DNA of 24,792 bases, taken from Burkholderiaceae bacterium. Its GTDB lineage: Bacteria; Pseudomonadota; Gammaproteobacteria; Burkholderiales; Burkholderiaceae. The stretch spans positions 1 to 24,792 of the forward strand of contig CANBSM010000121.1 in assembly GCA_947372155.1 (NCBI GenBank), given 5' to 3'. Made by a program: the position numbers and the translations under genes. The notes under the pieces were generated by a model that worked only from the letters and a program-made list of their open reading frames with translations, had not been told where the DNA came from and searched no databases. Shown here in pieces: positions 1 through 7,135 of this stretch (position 1 is the first letter of the stretch; the number at the start of each line of letters is the position of its first letter).

Positions 1-240
1 GCCTTGCCTCGACTGCCGCAACAGGCAAATCACCCCTGGAACACGCAGCTTCAGCTGCCACCAAAAAAGAGTGCAGCTTTTTTAATGTAATAGACCTAAA
101 ACCGATCTGCGTCGAGATAGCCATCCCGTCTATTACCGATAAAAGTGAGTCCCTTGAAGGACCTGGCGATAAGGTGAAAGACTCTGCCCAGCAATAACTA
201 CAGGGCTTATCAGGATCTGGTGCTGCCTAGGGGATAACAG
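1..240. other. left-edge region with open frames on both strands, unassigned
   Basis: Two overlapping frames stay open here and I cannot decide between them. On the plus strand, frame 3 is open from the window edge to a TAA at 195-197 (64 codons, no start seen). It would be the C-terminal tail of a gene ending 84 bases before purU, with a hydrophilic end (GPGDKVKDSAQQ). On the minus strand a frame is open from after a TAG near 230 to base 1. An ATG at 124-122 in that frame would give a peptide containing SITLKKLHSFLVAAEAA, which loosely recalls the N-terminus of LysR-type regulators (inference only). If the minus frame is real, 125-281 is a divergent promoter region shared with purU. No shadow-free reading, RNA gene or clear terminator was found. 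Confidence 0.25.
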
Positions 241-281
241 TCTAAAATTGGGTTTTATAAGCAATTGACTCAAGATTGAAT

Positions 282-1136
282 ATGGCCACAGAAAACTATT
301 ACCTAACCCTTACCTGCCCAAATAAACCCGGTATTGTTGCTGCGGTCTCCACTTATATATTTGAACTAGGCGGCGACATTGAAGAAGCTCAACAGTTTGA
401 TGACAAAGCCTCGAAGCGCTTTTTTATGCGCGTTAGCTTTAGCTGCCCTGCGAATGTAGAGTCACTTAGAGCGGGCTTTGTGGAAATTGCAAAGCGTTTT
501 GAGCTTACTTGGGATTTGCGTGCAGTAAAGGATCTTAAACGCGTATTAATCATGGCTTCCAAGCTAGACCATTGCCTGGTTGACCTTCTCTATCGCTGGC
601 GTATTGGTGAGTTGCCGATGATTATCTGCGGCATTGTCTCCAACCATCCTCGTGACGTCTATGCCAGCATTGATTTTGCGGATATCCCCTTCTACCACTT
701 ACCAGTCACTCCCGACACCAAGCCAGCTCAAGAAGCGAGACTTCTCGAAATCGTTGCAGAATCTAATGTGGACATGGTGATCCTAGCGCGCTACATGCAA
801 ATCTTGTCAGATGATTTATCGACTAAGTTATCTGGTCGCTGCATTAACGTACATCACTCATTCTTACCTAGTTTTAAGGGTGCTAAGCCTTATCACCAAG
901 CGCATGCGCGCGGGATCAAACTCATTGGCGCTACTGCCCATTTTGTGACTAGCGATTTGGATGAAGGTCCGATCATCGAGCAAGATGTGACTCGCGTTAC
1001 GCATGGCGATACACCAGATGATTTAGTTCGCAAGGGTCGGGATTTAGAGCGCACCGTGCTATCAAGAGCTTTACGTTACTACCTACATGACCGCGTGCTT
1101 ATAAATGGAGCAACTTCAGTAGTCTTTTCGGACTAA
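282..1136 (+). CDS. purU: formyltetrahydrofolate deformylase PurU
   Basis: PurU hydrolyses 10-formyltetrahydrofolate to formate and tetrahydrofolate in the cytoplasm. It supplies formate for purine synthesis and balances one-carbon pools. I see an N-terminal ACT domain (about residues 5-80, starting [18 protein letters not shown]) followed by a formyltransferase-fold domain. The catalytic triad expected from the family is in place: N189 and H191 in [18 protein letters not shown], and D227 in the [10 protein letters not shown] stretch. At 284 aa the length is usual for PurU. A TTG at 276 would add two residues, but the ATG at 282 begins the normal [10 protein letters not shown] start, so I chose it. 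The gene stands alone and converges on soxA, with only 17 bases between stop codons. Family assignment is very secure. Confidence 0.97.
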   Translation: MATENYYLTLTCPNKPGIVAAVSTYIFELGGDIEEAQQFDDKASKRFFMRVSFSCPANVESLRAGFVEIAKRFELTWDLRAVKDLKRVLIMASKLDHCLVDLLYRWRIGELPMIICGIVSNHPRDVYASIDFADIPFYHLPVTPDTKPAQEARLLEIVAESNVDMVILARYMQILSDDLSTKLSGRCINVHHSFLPSFKGAKPYHQAHARGIKLIGATAHFVTSDLDEGPIIEQDVTRVTHGDTPDDLVRKGRDLERTVLSRALRYYLHDRVLINGATSVVFSD

Positions 1137-1140
1137 GTCC

Positions 1141-1190
1141 AAAAAAGATTTTGCTAAGGCCTCACCCCCGGAGATTCTAGGGGTAGGCCT
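1141..1190 (-). terminator. rho-independent terminator of the Mo-hydroxylase/sox operon
   Basis: AGGCCT at 1157-1162, A1164 and CCCC at 1165-1168 pair with GGGG at 1180-1183, T1184 and AGGCCT at 1185-1190. This gives an 11-bp GC-rich stem with one bulged C and an 11-base loop. Read on the minus strand, the stem is followed by TAGCAAAATCTTTTTT, a T-rich run. The hairpin lies inside the last codons of soxA (stop at 1154-1156). There is no T-run on the plus-strand side, so it should end minus-strand transcripts rather than purU. Confidence 0.65.
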
Positions 1191-1936
1191 CTAGCTCGCC
1201 ACATCAGAAATAACTCTAACTGCGCCATCTCTGGCGAACCATATTCAAATTGTTGTGCCCTTACACCACTCATGCAGTTACGAAGGCGCCTTTGCAATGA
1301 ACCTAAGGTTTGCCATTCCAAACGATATATTGGGTAGGCATTGGGGTGTCCTTGAGGTATTGGGCTACCACCAAGCTTAAGGCCCGCCCTATCCTCATGG
1401 CATTGCGCACAAGATAAATTGAGCTGTCCCATACGCTCGTTAAAGGTCTGCCTACCCTTTTTCATGAAAGCTGCGTTAGCAGAATTTTCACTAACTGTAA
1501 TTGGCATCCCTTTAGACTGAAACGCAATGAAGGCTGTTAAAGCTAGCAGGTCTTTGCTCTCATAAGCTAAAGCGGGGGCTGATTGAGCGCCAACTCGACA
1601 CTGATTAATTTGCCTCTCTAGGGTCTGGAGTTTGCCTTTGATTAATTTAGGGTATTGGGTGGCTACACCGCGCATGGATTTCTTTGCATCACCATGACAG
1701 GTGCTACAAGATTTGCTCTGTAGTCCTACCTTCTGCTGCCACAAACTTTCACCATCACTAACCCAAAACATTGCTGGATTCAGTGAGGGGTCATCCTGCA
1801 TCGCTTTGTTCTCAGTAGACATTAATTCATAACTCGATTGCTGGGAAGGCTGCACTGCTTTAGCTACCCCCATAGGCATGAGGTTGGCAAGTATTAAATA
1901 AATACTGCCTAGGAATAAAGGTGTCTGCTGATTCAC
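1154..1936 (-). CDS. soxA: sulfur-oxidising diheme cytochrome c SoxA
   Basis: SoxA is the c-type cytochrome half of the periplasmic SoxAX complex. In the known pathway SoxAX oxidatively attaches thiosulfate to the SoxY carrier cysteine. The 260-aa protein has two CxxCH heme sites, C77-C80-H81 (CSTCH) and C176-C179-H180 (CAQCH), so it is the diheme type. C113 (INQCR) fits the axial Cys ligand of heme 1. C221 (LRNCMSGVRAQ) is the conserved cysteine that becomes the active-site cysteine persulfide. The N-terminus is hydrophobic but has few positive charges, so the signal peptide is atypical. The start is GTG at 1936, and GTGA overlaps the soxZ TGA, implying translational coupling. It is the last gene of the operon. 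No soxB follows. Confidence 0.93.
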   Translation of the reverse strand: MNQQTPLFLGSIYLILANLMPMGVAKAVQPSQQSSYELMSTENKAMQDDPSLNPAMFWVSDGESLWQQKVGLQSKSCSTCHGDAKKSMRGVATQYPKLIKGKLQTLERQINQCRVGAQSAPALAYESKDLLALTAFIAFQSKGMPITVSENSANAAFMKKGRQTFNERMGQLNLSCAQCHEDRAGLKLGGSPIPQGHPNAYPIYRLEWQTLGSLQRRLRNCMSGVRAQQFEYGSPEMAQLELFLMWRARGLPLESPGVRP

Positions 1937-2262
1937 GTAACGGTAATGTGAGCCTGGTTCACTGCTTCATATCCATCATCCCCCACCCACCTGAATTCAA
2001 GAGTTCCGGATTCAACAGCGATCGTGGTGAAGATGATTAAGGGATTGGCGCCAATCCCAGAATAAAAATCTGCTTTAAATACTTCGACATTATTGTAAGT
2101 GCACGTAAAGGTACGAATGATGTCCCGGGGAATCAGCTTGCCACCTTCGGTATATCGAAAACCTGACTCCATATCATGCTGCGCAATGGCACGAATCTCA
2201 ATAATAGAATCTTTTTTAGCTGTCGCAGGCATAGTAATGGACGTGCGGGAAGTTTTACTCAT
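1933..2262 (-). CDS. soxZ: thiosulfate oxidation carrier subunit SoxZ
   Basis: SoxZ is the immunoglobulin-like partner of SoxY in the periplasmic SoxYZ carrier. The protein is 109 aa from my chosen start, the usual SoxZ length. The SoxZ signature is clear: PATAKKDSIIEIRAIAQHDMESG near the N-terminus (beginning at about residue 12), IPRDIIRTFTC, and the C-terminal strand GTLEFRWVGDDG. There is no signal peptide, as expected for a protein exported as a complex with Tat-targeted SoxY. I prefer the ATG at 2262 over an upstream in-frame ATG at 2277. It forms an ATGA overlap with the soxY stop, has a CGGAA sequence about 5-9 bases upstream, and gives the normal MSKTSRTS start. The TGA overlaps the soxA GTG. 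Confidence 0.95.
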   Translation of the reverse strand: MSKTSRTSITMPATAKKDSIIEIRAIAQHDMESGFRYTEGGKLIPRDIIRTFTCTYNNVEVFKADFYSGIGANPLIIFTTIAVESGTLEFRWVGDDGYEAVNQAHITVT

Positions 2263-2732
2263 ACCATTTCCGTACATGCTGAAAGGGTTACCAAAGTTTC
2301 AGCAGAGCCTTGCCAAAAACTACCATTACTCATTTGCGCAATAGCCCATACCTTCTGACTATCCGCTAAACGAACGCGCGTCGTAATATTGGCAGTGCCC
2401 GAACGTGGAGTGAGGTAAACGGTAAAGATATTAGGCAAAGGATTTCCTTCGGCTATGACATGTATGGTCTTGACGTAATCATTGGCAGTCATGGGGCTAT
2501 CAACACTGACCTTCAAAACCACAAGATTGCCGTTCTCTACTAGAGGAGGAATGGTTAAAGTTACCTTACCTTCCCGAATAGCAGCTCCACTAACAATCTT
2601 TTTAATAGCCTCATCAGCCTCTTCTTTTTTAGCAAAGACTGTTAAAGGATTTGCTAACAAGCCTAGGGCTATCAGTCCAAGACCTTGAGCTTGCTTAAGC
2701 CATTGCCGGCGATGCTGAATAATATTTTTCAT
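2259..2732 (-). CDS. soxY: SoxY-family sulfur carrier with non-canonical C-terminus
   Basis: SoxY normally carries sulfur intermediates on a cysteine within a C-terminal swinging arm ending GGCGG. This 157-aa protein is SoxY throughout its body: a Tat-like signal (HRRQWLK at residues 7-13, then a hydrophobic stretch), LTIPPLVENGN, SVDSPMTANDYVKTIHVIAEGNP, TRVRLADSQKVWAIAQMSNGSFW. It ends VTLSACTEMV. A single cysteine (C153) sits five residues from the end, but the flanking glycines are missing. I checked the other frames over the 3' end and found no hidden GGCGG, so a simple frameshift does not explain it. The ribosome site is weak (AACTGAACTCTAG before ATG), and soxX ends 11 bases upstream. 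It is either a variant carrier or one with altered substrate handling. Confidence 0.9.
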   Translation of the reverse strand: MKNIIQHRRQWLKQAQGLGLIALGLLANPLTVFAKKEEADEAIKKIVSGAAIREGKVTLTIPPLVENGNLVVLKVSVDSPMTANDYVKTIHVIAEGNPLPNIFTVYLTPRSGTANITTRVRLADSQKVWAIAQMSNGSFWQGSAETLVTLSACTEMV

Positions 2733-2743
2733 CTAGAGTTCAG

Positions 2744-3184
2744 TTAGTTTTGATTATTCAAAGTCATTAAGAAAGCGACCACGTCTTCGATCTCTTGGCC
2801 ACTCAATATGGTTTGACCAACAAATTTAGAGGCTACACGATTGAGATGGCTTGTTTGATAGTAGGCTGGCATGATGGTTGCTGGATTGAAATGTGCTGCA
2901 TTCACAATGCGTGCTCTTAATTGAGGTGCATTTAACCTCGCTACGCTCGCCTTCAATTCAGGAGCTAAATTTCCTTGAAAGCGCTCTTCTGGAAAGGGGC
3001 CGCTATGACACAACAAACATAAACCTGTTTGACGACTTGCTACGATTGCTCTGCCACGTACTGGGTTGCCTGCCTCAGAAGAAAGGGATTCGAAAATCGA
3101 ATCCCCCGTAATTACTTGAGCATGCACAGCATTCAGATTGAGGATGACTAGCAATGAAAACGCTAGTGCAATCCTCTTTCTCAT
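2744..3184 (-). CDS. soxX: monoheme cytochrome c SoxX
   Basis: SoxX is the small monoheme subunit of the SoxAX cytochrome complex in the periplasm. From the ATG at 3184 the protein is 146 aa. It has a classical signal peptide (MRKRIALAFSLLVILNLNAVHA, likely cleaved after residue 22), one CxxCH heme site at C56-C59-H60 (CLLCH), GNLAPEL, and MPAYY around residues 105-109, where M105 is a good axial ligand candidate. A GTG at 3190 in the same frame is an alternative start two codons upstream, with AGTGA nearby; the sequence does not settle it. It lies about 20-27 bases after the molybdopterin subunit gene on the same strand, so it is probably in the same transcript. Confidence 0.92.
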   Translation of the reverse strand: MRKRIALAFSLLVILNLNAVHAQVITGDSIFESLSSEAGNPVRGRAIVASRQTGLCLLCHSGPFPEERFQGNLAPELKASVARLNAPQLRARIVNAAHFNPATIMPAYYQTSHLNRVASKFVGQTILSGQEIEDVVAFLMTLNNQN

Positions 3185-3211
3185 CGACACAATTTCACTG
3201 TGAACTAACTC

Positions 3212-5428
3212 TTAGACCAACTTAATGCCGCTGTTTTTCAAAGGCACTGTGCGCAAGCGTTTGCCTGTTGCACGATAAATGGCATTGAGAACAGCTGGAG
3301 CAGCTACAGCAATCGTCGGTTCACCTACTCCACCCCATTCCTTACCGCCACCTTGAATGATGATGGTTTCCACTTTTGGCATTTGATAGAGGCGAATCGA
3401 GTTAAAGGTGTCAAAGTTCTTCTGAACAACAGCACCTTTTTCGATCGTGATCTCTTCTTCGAATAAAGCGGATAAGCCGTAAACAAAAGAACCAGAAACT
3501 TGACGTGCAATTTGCGCAGGGTTCACCGCATAACCTGGATCGGTAGCAGCAACAATGCGATGAATCTTCACTTCATTACCATTAGTAACAGACAGTTCGC
3601 AGGCTGCAGCAACATAACTACCGAATGAGCGCATTTGCGCAACACCACGATAGACGCCTGGGGCAGCTGGCTTAGTCCAGCCAATACCATCAGCTACCGC
3701 ATTCAATACTGCAACTGCACGTGGGTACTTTTCCATATGCTTGCGACGGAACTCTACCGCATCCATGCCGGTTGCTTCAGCCAACTCATCCATAAACGTT
3801 TCAATAAAGATGGCGTTTTGGTTGACGTTCACACCACGCCAGAATCCTGGAGGCACGTGTGTATTACGCATAGCGTGGTCAATAGTGAGATTAGGGAAGC
3901 TGTAAGTAATGCCATGCTCACCGCTATCCTCAAGACCCTGGAAGGTCAAAGGATCTTTACCTTTGTTTGCAGCAACTACTGCTGGACGCACTGCAGCCAA
4001 GATGGATTGACCTGACAAGCGCATATTGAGACCAGTGACGTTTTTCTTGTCATCAATTGCTGCAGTCATCTTACACATCATGACTGGATGGTAGCGACCT
4101 TGGGTCATATCCTCTTCACGAGTCCAAATCAGTTTGATGGGAGTGCCCGGCATTTGTTTAGCAATGTTCACCGCTTGCGTTGTGTAGTCCTGGAACGCTC
4201 CACGACGACCAAATCCACCGCCAAGGTTTACCTTGTAGACATTGCATTTTTCCGCAGGAAGTCCAGATGCAGCAATCACAGCCGCTAATGAAGCTTCGCC
4301 GTCTTGCGTTGGAACCCAAGCCTCGCAAGAGTCAGCGGTCCACTTTGCAGTCGCTGTTTGCGGCTCTAGAGTGGCATGATTTAAGAATGGGTAGAAATAA
4401 GTAGCCTCTAATTTCTTAGACGCACCTGACATTGCGGCTTTAACATCACCATTGGTGTTATGTACAAAAGCATCGTCAGCGTTCAGCCCTTCTTCCAACA
4501 TCTTCTTAATAGAAGCGCTGGAGACATTGACGTTATCACCGCTATCCCAAACGATATTCACTTGATCTAATGCAGTTTTAGCTTGCCAGAAAGTCTCGGC
4601 GACAACGGCTACTGCTGAGTCACCTACCTGAACTACTTTCTTAACACCTTTCATGTTCTGTGCTTTAGCTGCATCGTAGCTTTTCACTTTGCCGCCAAAT
4701 ACTGGAGACTCTTTAATGTTCGCCACCAACATACCTGGCATCTTCAAGTCAATTGCATAGACCTGTCGACCAGTTACCTTGTCAGAAACACCGTCGATAC
4801 GATTAACTGGCTTACCAATCAAGGTCCACTCTTTTGGATCCTTCAATGGCACTTCTTTAGGCACTTCTAGCTGTGATGCCGCTAGGGATACTTTACCGAA
4901 AGTCGTTTTTTTGCCAGACGGTGTATGGGTAATAACGCTATCTTTTGCTACGCATTCAGAGGCAGGAACGTTCCATTGGTTGGCTGCAGCCTGAATCAAC
5001 ATCATGCGCGCAGCAGCTCCGCCTTTGCGAACATACTGCTCGGATGTGCGGATGCCGCGACTACCACCAGTGGAGTAGCTGCCCCATGCCAGCTTACGCT
5101 TTAAATTCTCGCCTGGTGATGGATAGTCATAAGAAACTTTTTTCCAATCGCACTGCAATTCTTCTGCAACCATTTGGGCTAGACCAGTGATGGTGCCCTG
5201 ACCCATTTCTGAACGAACGATGCGCACGACAACATCATCGTTTGGCTTAACCACGACCCACACACCAATTTCTGGTGTGGCTAGCGGAGTCATAGCTGTA
5301 GTCCCGGTACCCATTGCCGCTTGGGCAGAGGACATAAAAGAGAGATCAAAGCCAATAGCTAGGCCAGTAGCGATCGCGCTAGAGCCAATAACGAAGTGGC
5401 GGCGGGAAGTATTTGTAGTTGTAGTCAT
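3212..5428 (-). CDS. Tat-exported molybdopterin-binding hydroxylase large subunit (IorB-like)
   Basis: This is the large subunit of a xanthine-oxidase-family hydroxylase of the isoquinoline 1-oxidoreductase beta-subunit type (COG1529). It would bind molybdopterin cytosine dinucleotide and hydroxylate an N-heterocycle or aldehyde with water. The 738-aa protein begins with a twin-arginine signal (SRRHFVIGSS at 8-17, with SAQAA at 34-38). Family motifs are EMGQGTITGLAQMVAEEL (74-91), the cofactor-binding GGGFGRRG at 403-410, and a C-terminal GGVGEPT whose E703 fits the catalytic glutamate. No FAD subunit is nearby, so electrons probably pass through the [2Fe-2S] subunit to a periplasmic cytochrome c, as in IorAB/NicAB-type enzymes. 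A good AGGGGA ribosome site precedes the ATG. The substrate cannot be read from the sequence. Confidence 0.92.
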   Translation of the reverse strand: MTTTTNTSRRHFVIGSSAIATGLAIGFDLSFMSSAQAAMGTGTTAMTPLATPEIGVWVVVKPNDDVVVRIVRSEMGQGTITGLAQMVAEELQCDWKKVSYDYPSPGENLKRKLAWGSYSTGGSRGIRTSEQYVRKGGAAARMMLIQAAANQWNVPASECVAKDSVITHTPSGKKTTFGKVSLAASQLEVPKEVPLKDPKEWTLIGKPVNRIDGVSDKVTGRQVYAIDLKMPGMLVANIKESPVFGGKVKSYDAAKAQNMKGVKKVVQVGDSAVAVVAETFWQAKTALDQVNIVWDSGDNVNVSSASIKKMLEEGLNADDAFVHNTNGDVKAAMSGASKKLEATYFYPFLNHATLEPQTATAKWTADSCEAWVPTQDGEASLAAVIAASGLPAEKCNVYKVNLGGGFGRRGAFQDYTTQAVNIAKQMPGTPIKLIWTREEDMTQGRYHPVMMCKMTAAIDDKKNVTGLNMRLSGQSILAAVRPAVVAANKGKDPLTFQGLEDSGEHGITYSFPNLTIDHAMRNTHVPPGFWRGVNVNQNAIFIETFMDELAEATGMDAVEFRRKHMEKYPRAVAVLNAVADGIGWTKPAAPGVYRGVAQMRSFGSYVAAACELSVTNGNEVKIHRIVAATDPGYAVNPAQIARQVSGSFVYGLSALFEEEITIEKGAVVQKNFDTFNSIRLYQMPKVETIIIQGGGKEWGGVGEPTIAVAAPAVLNAIYRATGKRLRTVPLKNSGIKLV

Positions 5429-5440
5429 TTATTTATCCCC

Positions 5441-5890
5441 TTATGCCTTGCTAACCGCATGAATTGCTGCACGCACTTCTTGGAAGGTACCGCAACGGCA
5501 GATATTAGTAACAGCTGCATCAATTTGTGCATCGGTAGGTTTTGGTGTGTTGCGTAACAATGCAGTAGTCGCCATCACCATCCCTGACTGACAGTAGCCA
5601 CACTGAGGCACCTGATTATCAACCCAAGCTTTTTGCACTTTAGAAAGTTGGCCATTCTTTTCAAGACTCTCAATAGTCTCGATTTTTTTGCCTTCAGCTG
5701 CAGAAACCGGCAAAGAGCAACTGCGCATCGCTTGACCCTCAAACAACACTGTACAAGCGCCACATGCACCAATACCGCAACCATATTTAGTGCCTGTTAA
5801 TCCAATTTGCTCACGAATCACCCAAAGCAATGGGGTTTCTGGATCTACGTCCACCTTATATTTTTTACCATTGACATTTAGTTCAGCCAT
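5441..5890 (-). CDS. [2Fe-2S] small subunit of molybdenum hydroxylase (IorA-like)
   Basis: This is the iron-sulfur subunit that moves electrons from the molybdenum site of the downstream subunit. The 149-aa protein has an N-terminal plant-ferredoxin-type cluster (C38, C43, C46, C58 in YGCGIGACGACTVLF...RSC). The C-terminal helical-bundle cluster uses C97, C100, C131 and C133 (CGYCQSG and CRCGTFQEVRAAI). All eight ligands are present. It has no signal of its own, so it should be exported folded with the Tat-targeted large subunit. It is the first gene of the operon, with an AGGAGAG ribosome site before the ATG, and lies 12 bases ahead of the large subunit gene. Its promoter should be in 5891-6027, divergent from lrgA. 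Confidence 0.95.
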   Translation of the reverse strand: MAELNVNGKKYKVDVDPETPLLWVIREQIGLTGTKYGCGIGACGACTVLFEGQAMRSCSLPVSAAEGKKIETIESLEKNGQLSKVQKAWVDNQVPQCGYCQSGMVMATTALLRNTPKPTDAQIDAAVTNICRCGTFQEVRAAIHAVSKA

Positions 5891-6027
5891 GCGTGCTCTC
5901 CTGTGTTTTCTAAATTACTGCTTTATTGTTCTGGGGCACCTAAATACCCCTGCTTTTGTTGTGATTATCTTACTGAAGAATTAATTTATTGCTATGCAAC
6001 ATAAATTCTGGGCTGTAAGATCAAACT
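5891..6027. promoter_or_regulatory. divergent promoter region between the Mo/sox operon and lrgAB
   Basis: This 137-base AT-rich gap separates two divergent start codons, so it must hold promoters for both operons. The only symmetric element I see is a GGGG...CCCC pair (GGGGCACCTAAATACCCC) with a stem of about four base pairs near 5934-5951, which is weak. I cannot point to convincing -35/-10 pairs. Confidence 0.5.
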
Positions 6028-6375
6028 ATGATTTTTGGTCTAGTACAAATTCTTCTGTTTCAAAGCCTGGGTGAACTGGTTTCCAAGTTCCTTTTACCGA
6101 CATTACCAGGCCCAGTCATTGGGCTGGTGCTCTTAGTTCTCTGGCTTGTTTTGCGTAAAGGTATTAATGCTGAATTAGCCATGGTGGCCGATGGATTCAG
6201 TCAATACCTGGGTTTACTGTTTGTGCCAGCAGCCGTTGGCGTGGTGCTTTTCTTGCCGCAACTGAAGGCCAACGCTCCTGCCATTATTAGTGCACTGATT
6301 GGCAGCGTCATTTTGACAATTGCCACTAGCGCTATAGTTGCTCGCTTTTTAAGCAAGAAAGAATCTCATGGGTGA
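6028..6375 (+). CDS. lrgA: CidA/LrgA family membrane protein
   Basis: This is a small integral membrane protein of the CidA/LrgA family. Members were first described as holin-like or antiholin-like; in some bacteria LrgAB-type pairs act in pyruvate, and in plants glycolate, transport. The 115-aa protein has four hydrophobic segments (about 1-21, 28-45, 62-78 and 85-110). LPGPVIGL at 28-35 is the family's LPG[SP]xxG hallmark. The start codon is ATG with only a weak TAAGA upstream. It overlaps lrgB by 8 bases, so the two are translated together. The physiological substrate here is unknown. Confidence 0.93.
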   Translation: MIFGLVQILLFQSLGELVSKFLLPTLPGPVIGLVLLVLWLVLRKGINAELAMVADGFSQYLGLLFVPAAVGVVLFLPQLKANAPAIISALIGSVILTIATSAIVARFLSKKESHG

Positions 6376-7096
6376 AAAGCACTCTATCGTCGAGATTTGG
6401 GTCTATCTCTCGGGTAGTCCGCTCTTTGCTCTATTTATTACGCTAGCTGCCTATCAAATCGGCCTCAGCATTTATAAAGCTACTCAACAGAACCCGCTAG
6501 CCAACCCGGTAGCAATCGCTATTCTGATAGTGGCAACCACTATCCAGCTTATAGAGATGCCTTACTCAAGCTATTTTGAGGGCGCCCAATTTATTCACTT
6601 CTTATTAGGCTCAGCGACAGTTTCTTTGGCGATACCCATTTATAGAGGACTTGCTAGCCTTAAGGGTCGCTCAATCCCTCTCATTGCATCCCTTTGTGCC
6701 GGCGGCTTGGTGTCCATCATCAGCGCTGTAGGTATCGCCACCTTCCTTGGCGCAGACTCCAGTATTACTGGGGCCATGTACCCAAAATCAGTCACAGCGC
6801 CGATTGCTATGGGTATTGCAGAACGTATTGGCGTCTCACCCACCTTGACCGCAATTTTCGCAGTGAGCACCGGAATACTGGGAGCGATATTGGCGCCATT
6901 TGTCCTCAATATATTAGGCATGAAGGCTTGGTGGCAAAGAGGCTTTGCCATTGGTATAGGGGCACACGGTATTGGTACCTCACGTGCGTTTAGCATTCAC
7001 CCAGAAGCAGGAACCTATGCCAGTCTGGCAATGGGCATGAACGGCGTAGTCAGTGCCGTAGCCGTTCCAGTCATATACCATTTACTAAATAAGTAA
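6368..7096 (+). CDS. lrgB: LrgB/CidB family membrane protein
   Basis: LrgB is the larger membrane partner of LrgA. The 242-aa protein shows about six to seven hydrophobic segments. It carries the strongly conserved family block: PKSVTAPIAMGIAERIG around residues 138-154, and the C-terminal GIGAHGIGTSRAFSIHPEAG followed by YASLAMGMNGV. The ATG lies within the last codons of lrgA. About 40 AT-rich bases separate it from the next gene on the same strand, so read-through into the hydrolase operon is possible but not shown. Confidence 0.94.
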   Translation: MGEKHSIVEIWVYLSGSPLFALFITLAAYQIGLSIYKATQQNPLANPVAIAILIVATTIQLIEMPYSSYFEGAQFIHFLLGSATVSLAIPIYRGLASLKGRSIPLIASLCAGGLVSIISAVGIATFLGADSSITGAMYPKSVTAPIAMGIAERIGVSPTLTAIFAVSTGILGAILAPFVLNILGMKAWWQRGFAIGIGAHGIGTSRAFSIHPEAGTYASLAMGMNGVVSAVAVPVIYHLLNK

Positions 7097-7135
7097 ATTA
7101 ATATTAATAAATAAGAGACAGCTCGGAACAACTTG

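Noticed and set aside
276..281. TTG start two codons upstream of the purU ATG
   Set aside because: The ATG at 282 gives the normal PurU N-terminus; the two extra residues add nothing conserved.
2259..2330. Frameshift hiding a canonical GGCGG end of SoxY
   Set aside because: I read the other frames across the soxY 3' end; no Gly-Gly-Cys-Gly-Gly codon run exists, and the ATGA junction with soxZ is intact.
3635..4015. 126-aa open frame on the plus strand antisense to the molybdopterin subunit gene
   Set aside because: It is a shadow of a well-supported gene; its product has no recognisable domain and no ribosome site.
6640..6996. 118-aa minus-strand frame within lrgB
   Set aside because: It is a shadow of lrgB, whose conserved motifs are certain on the plus strand.
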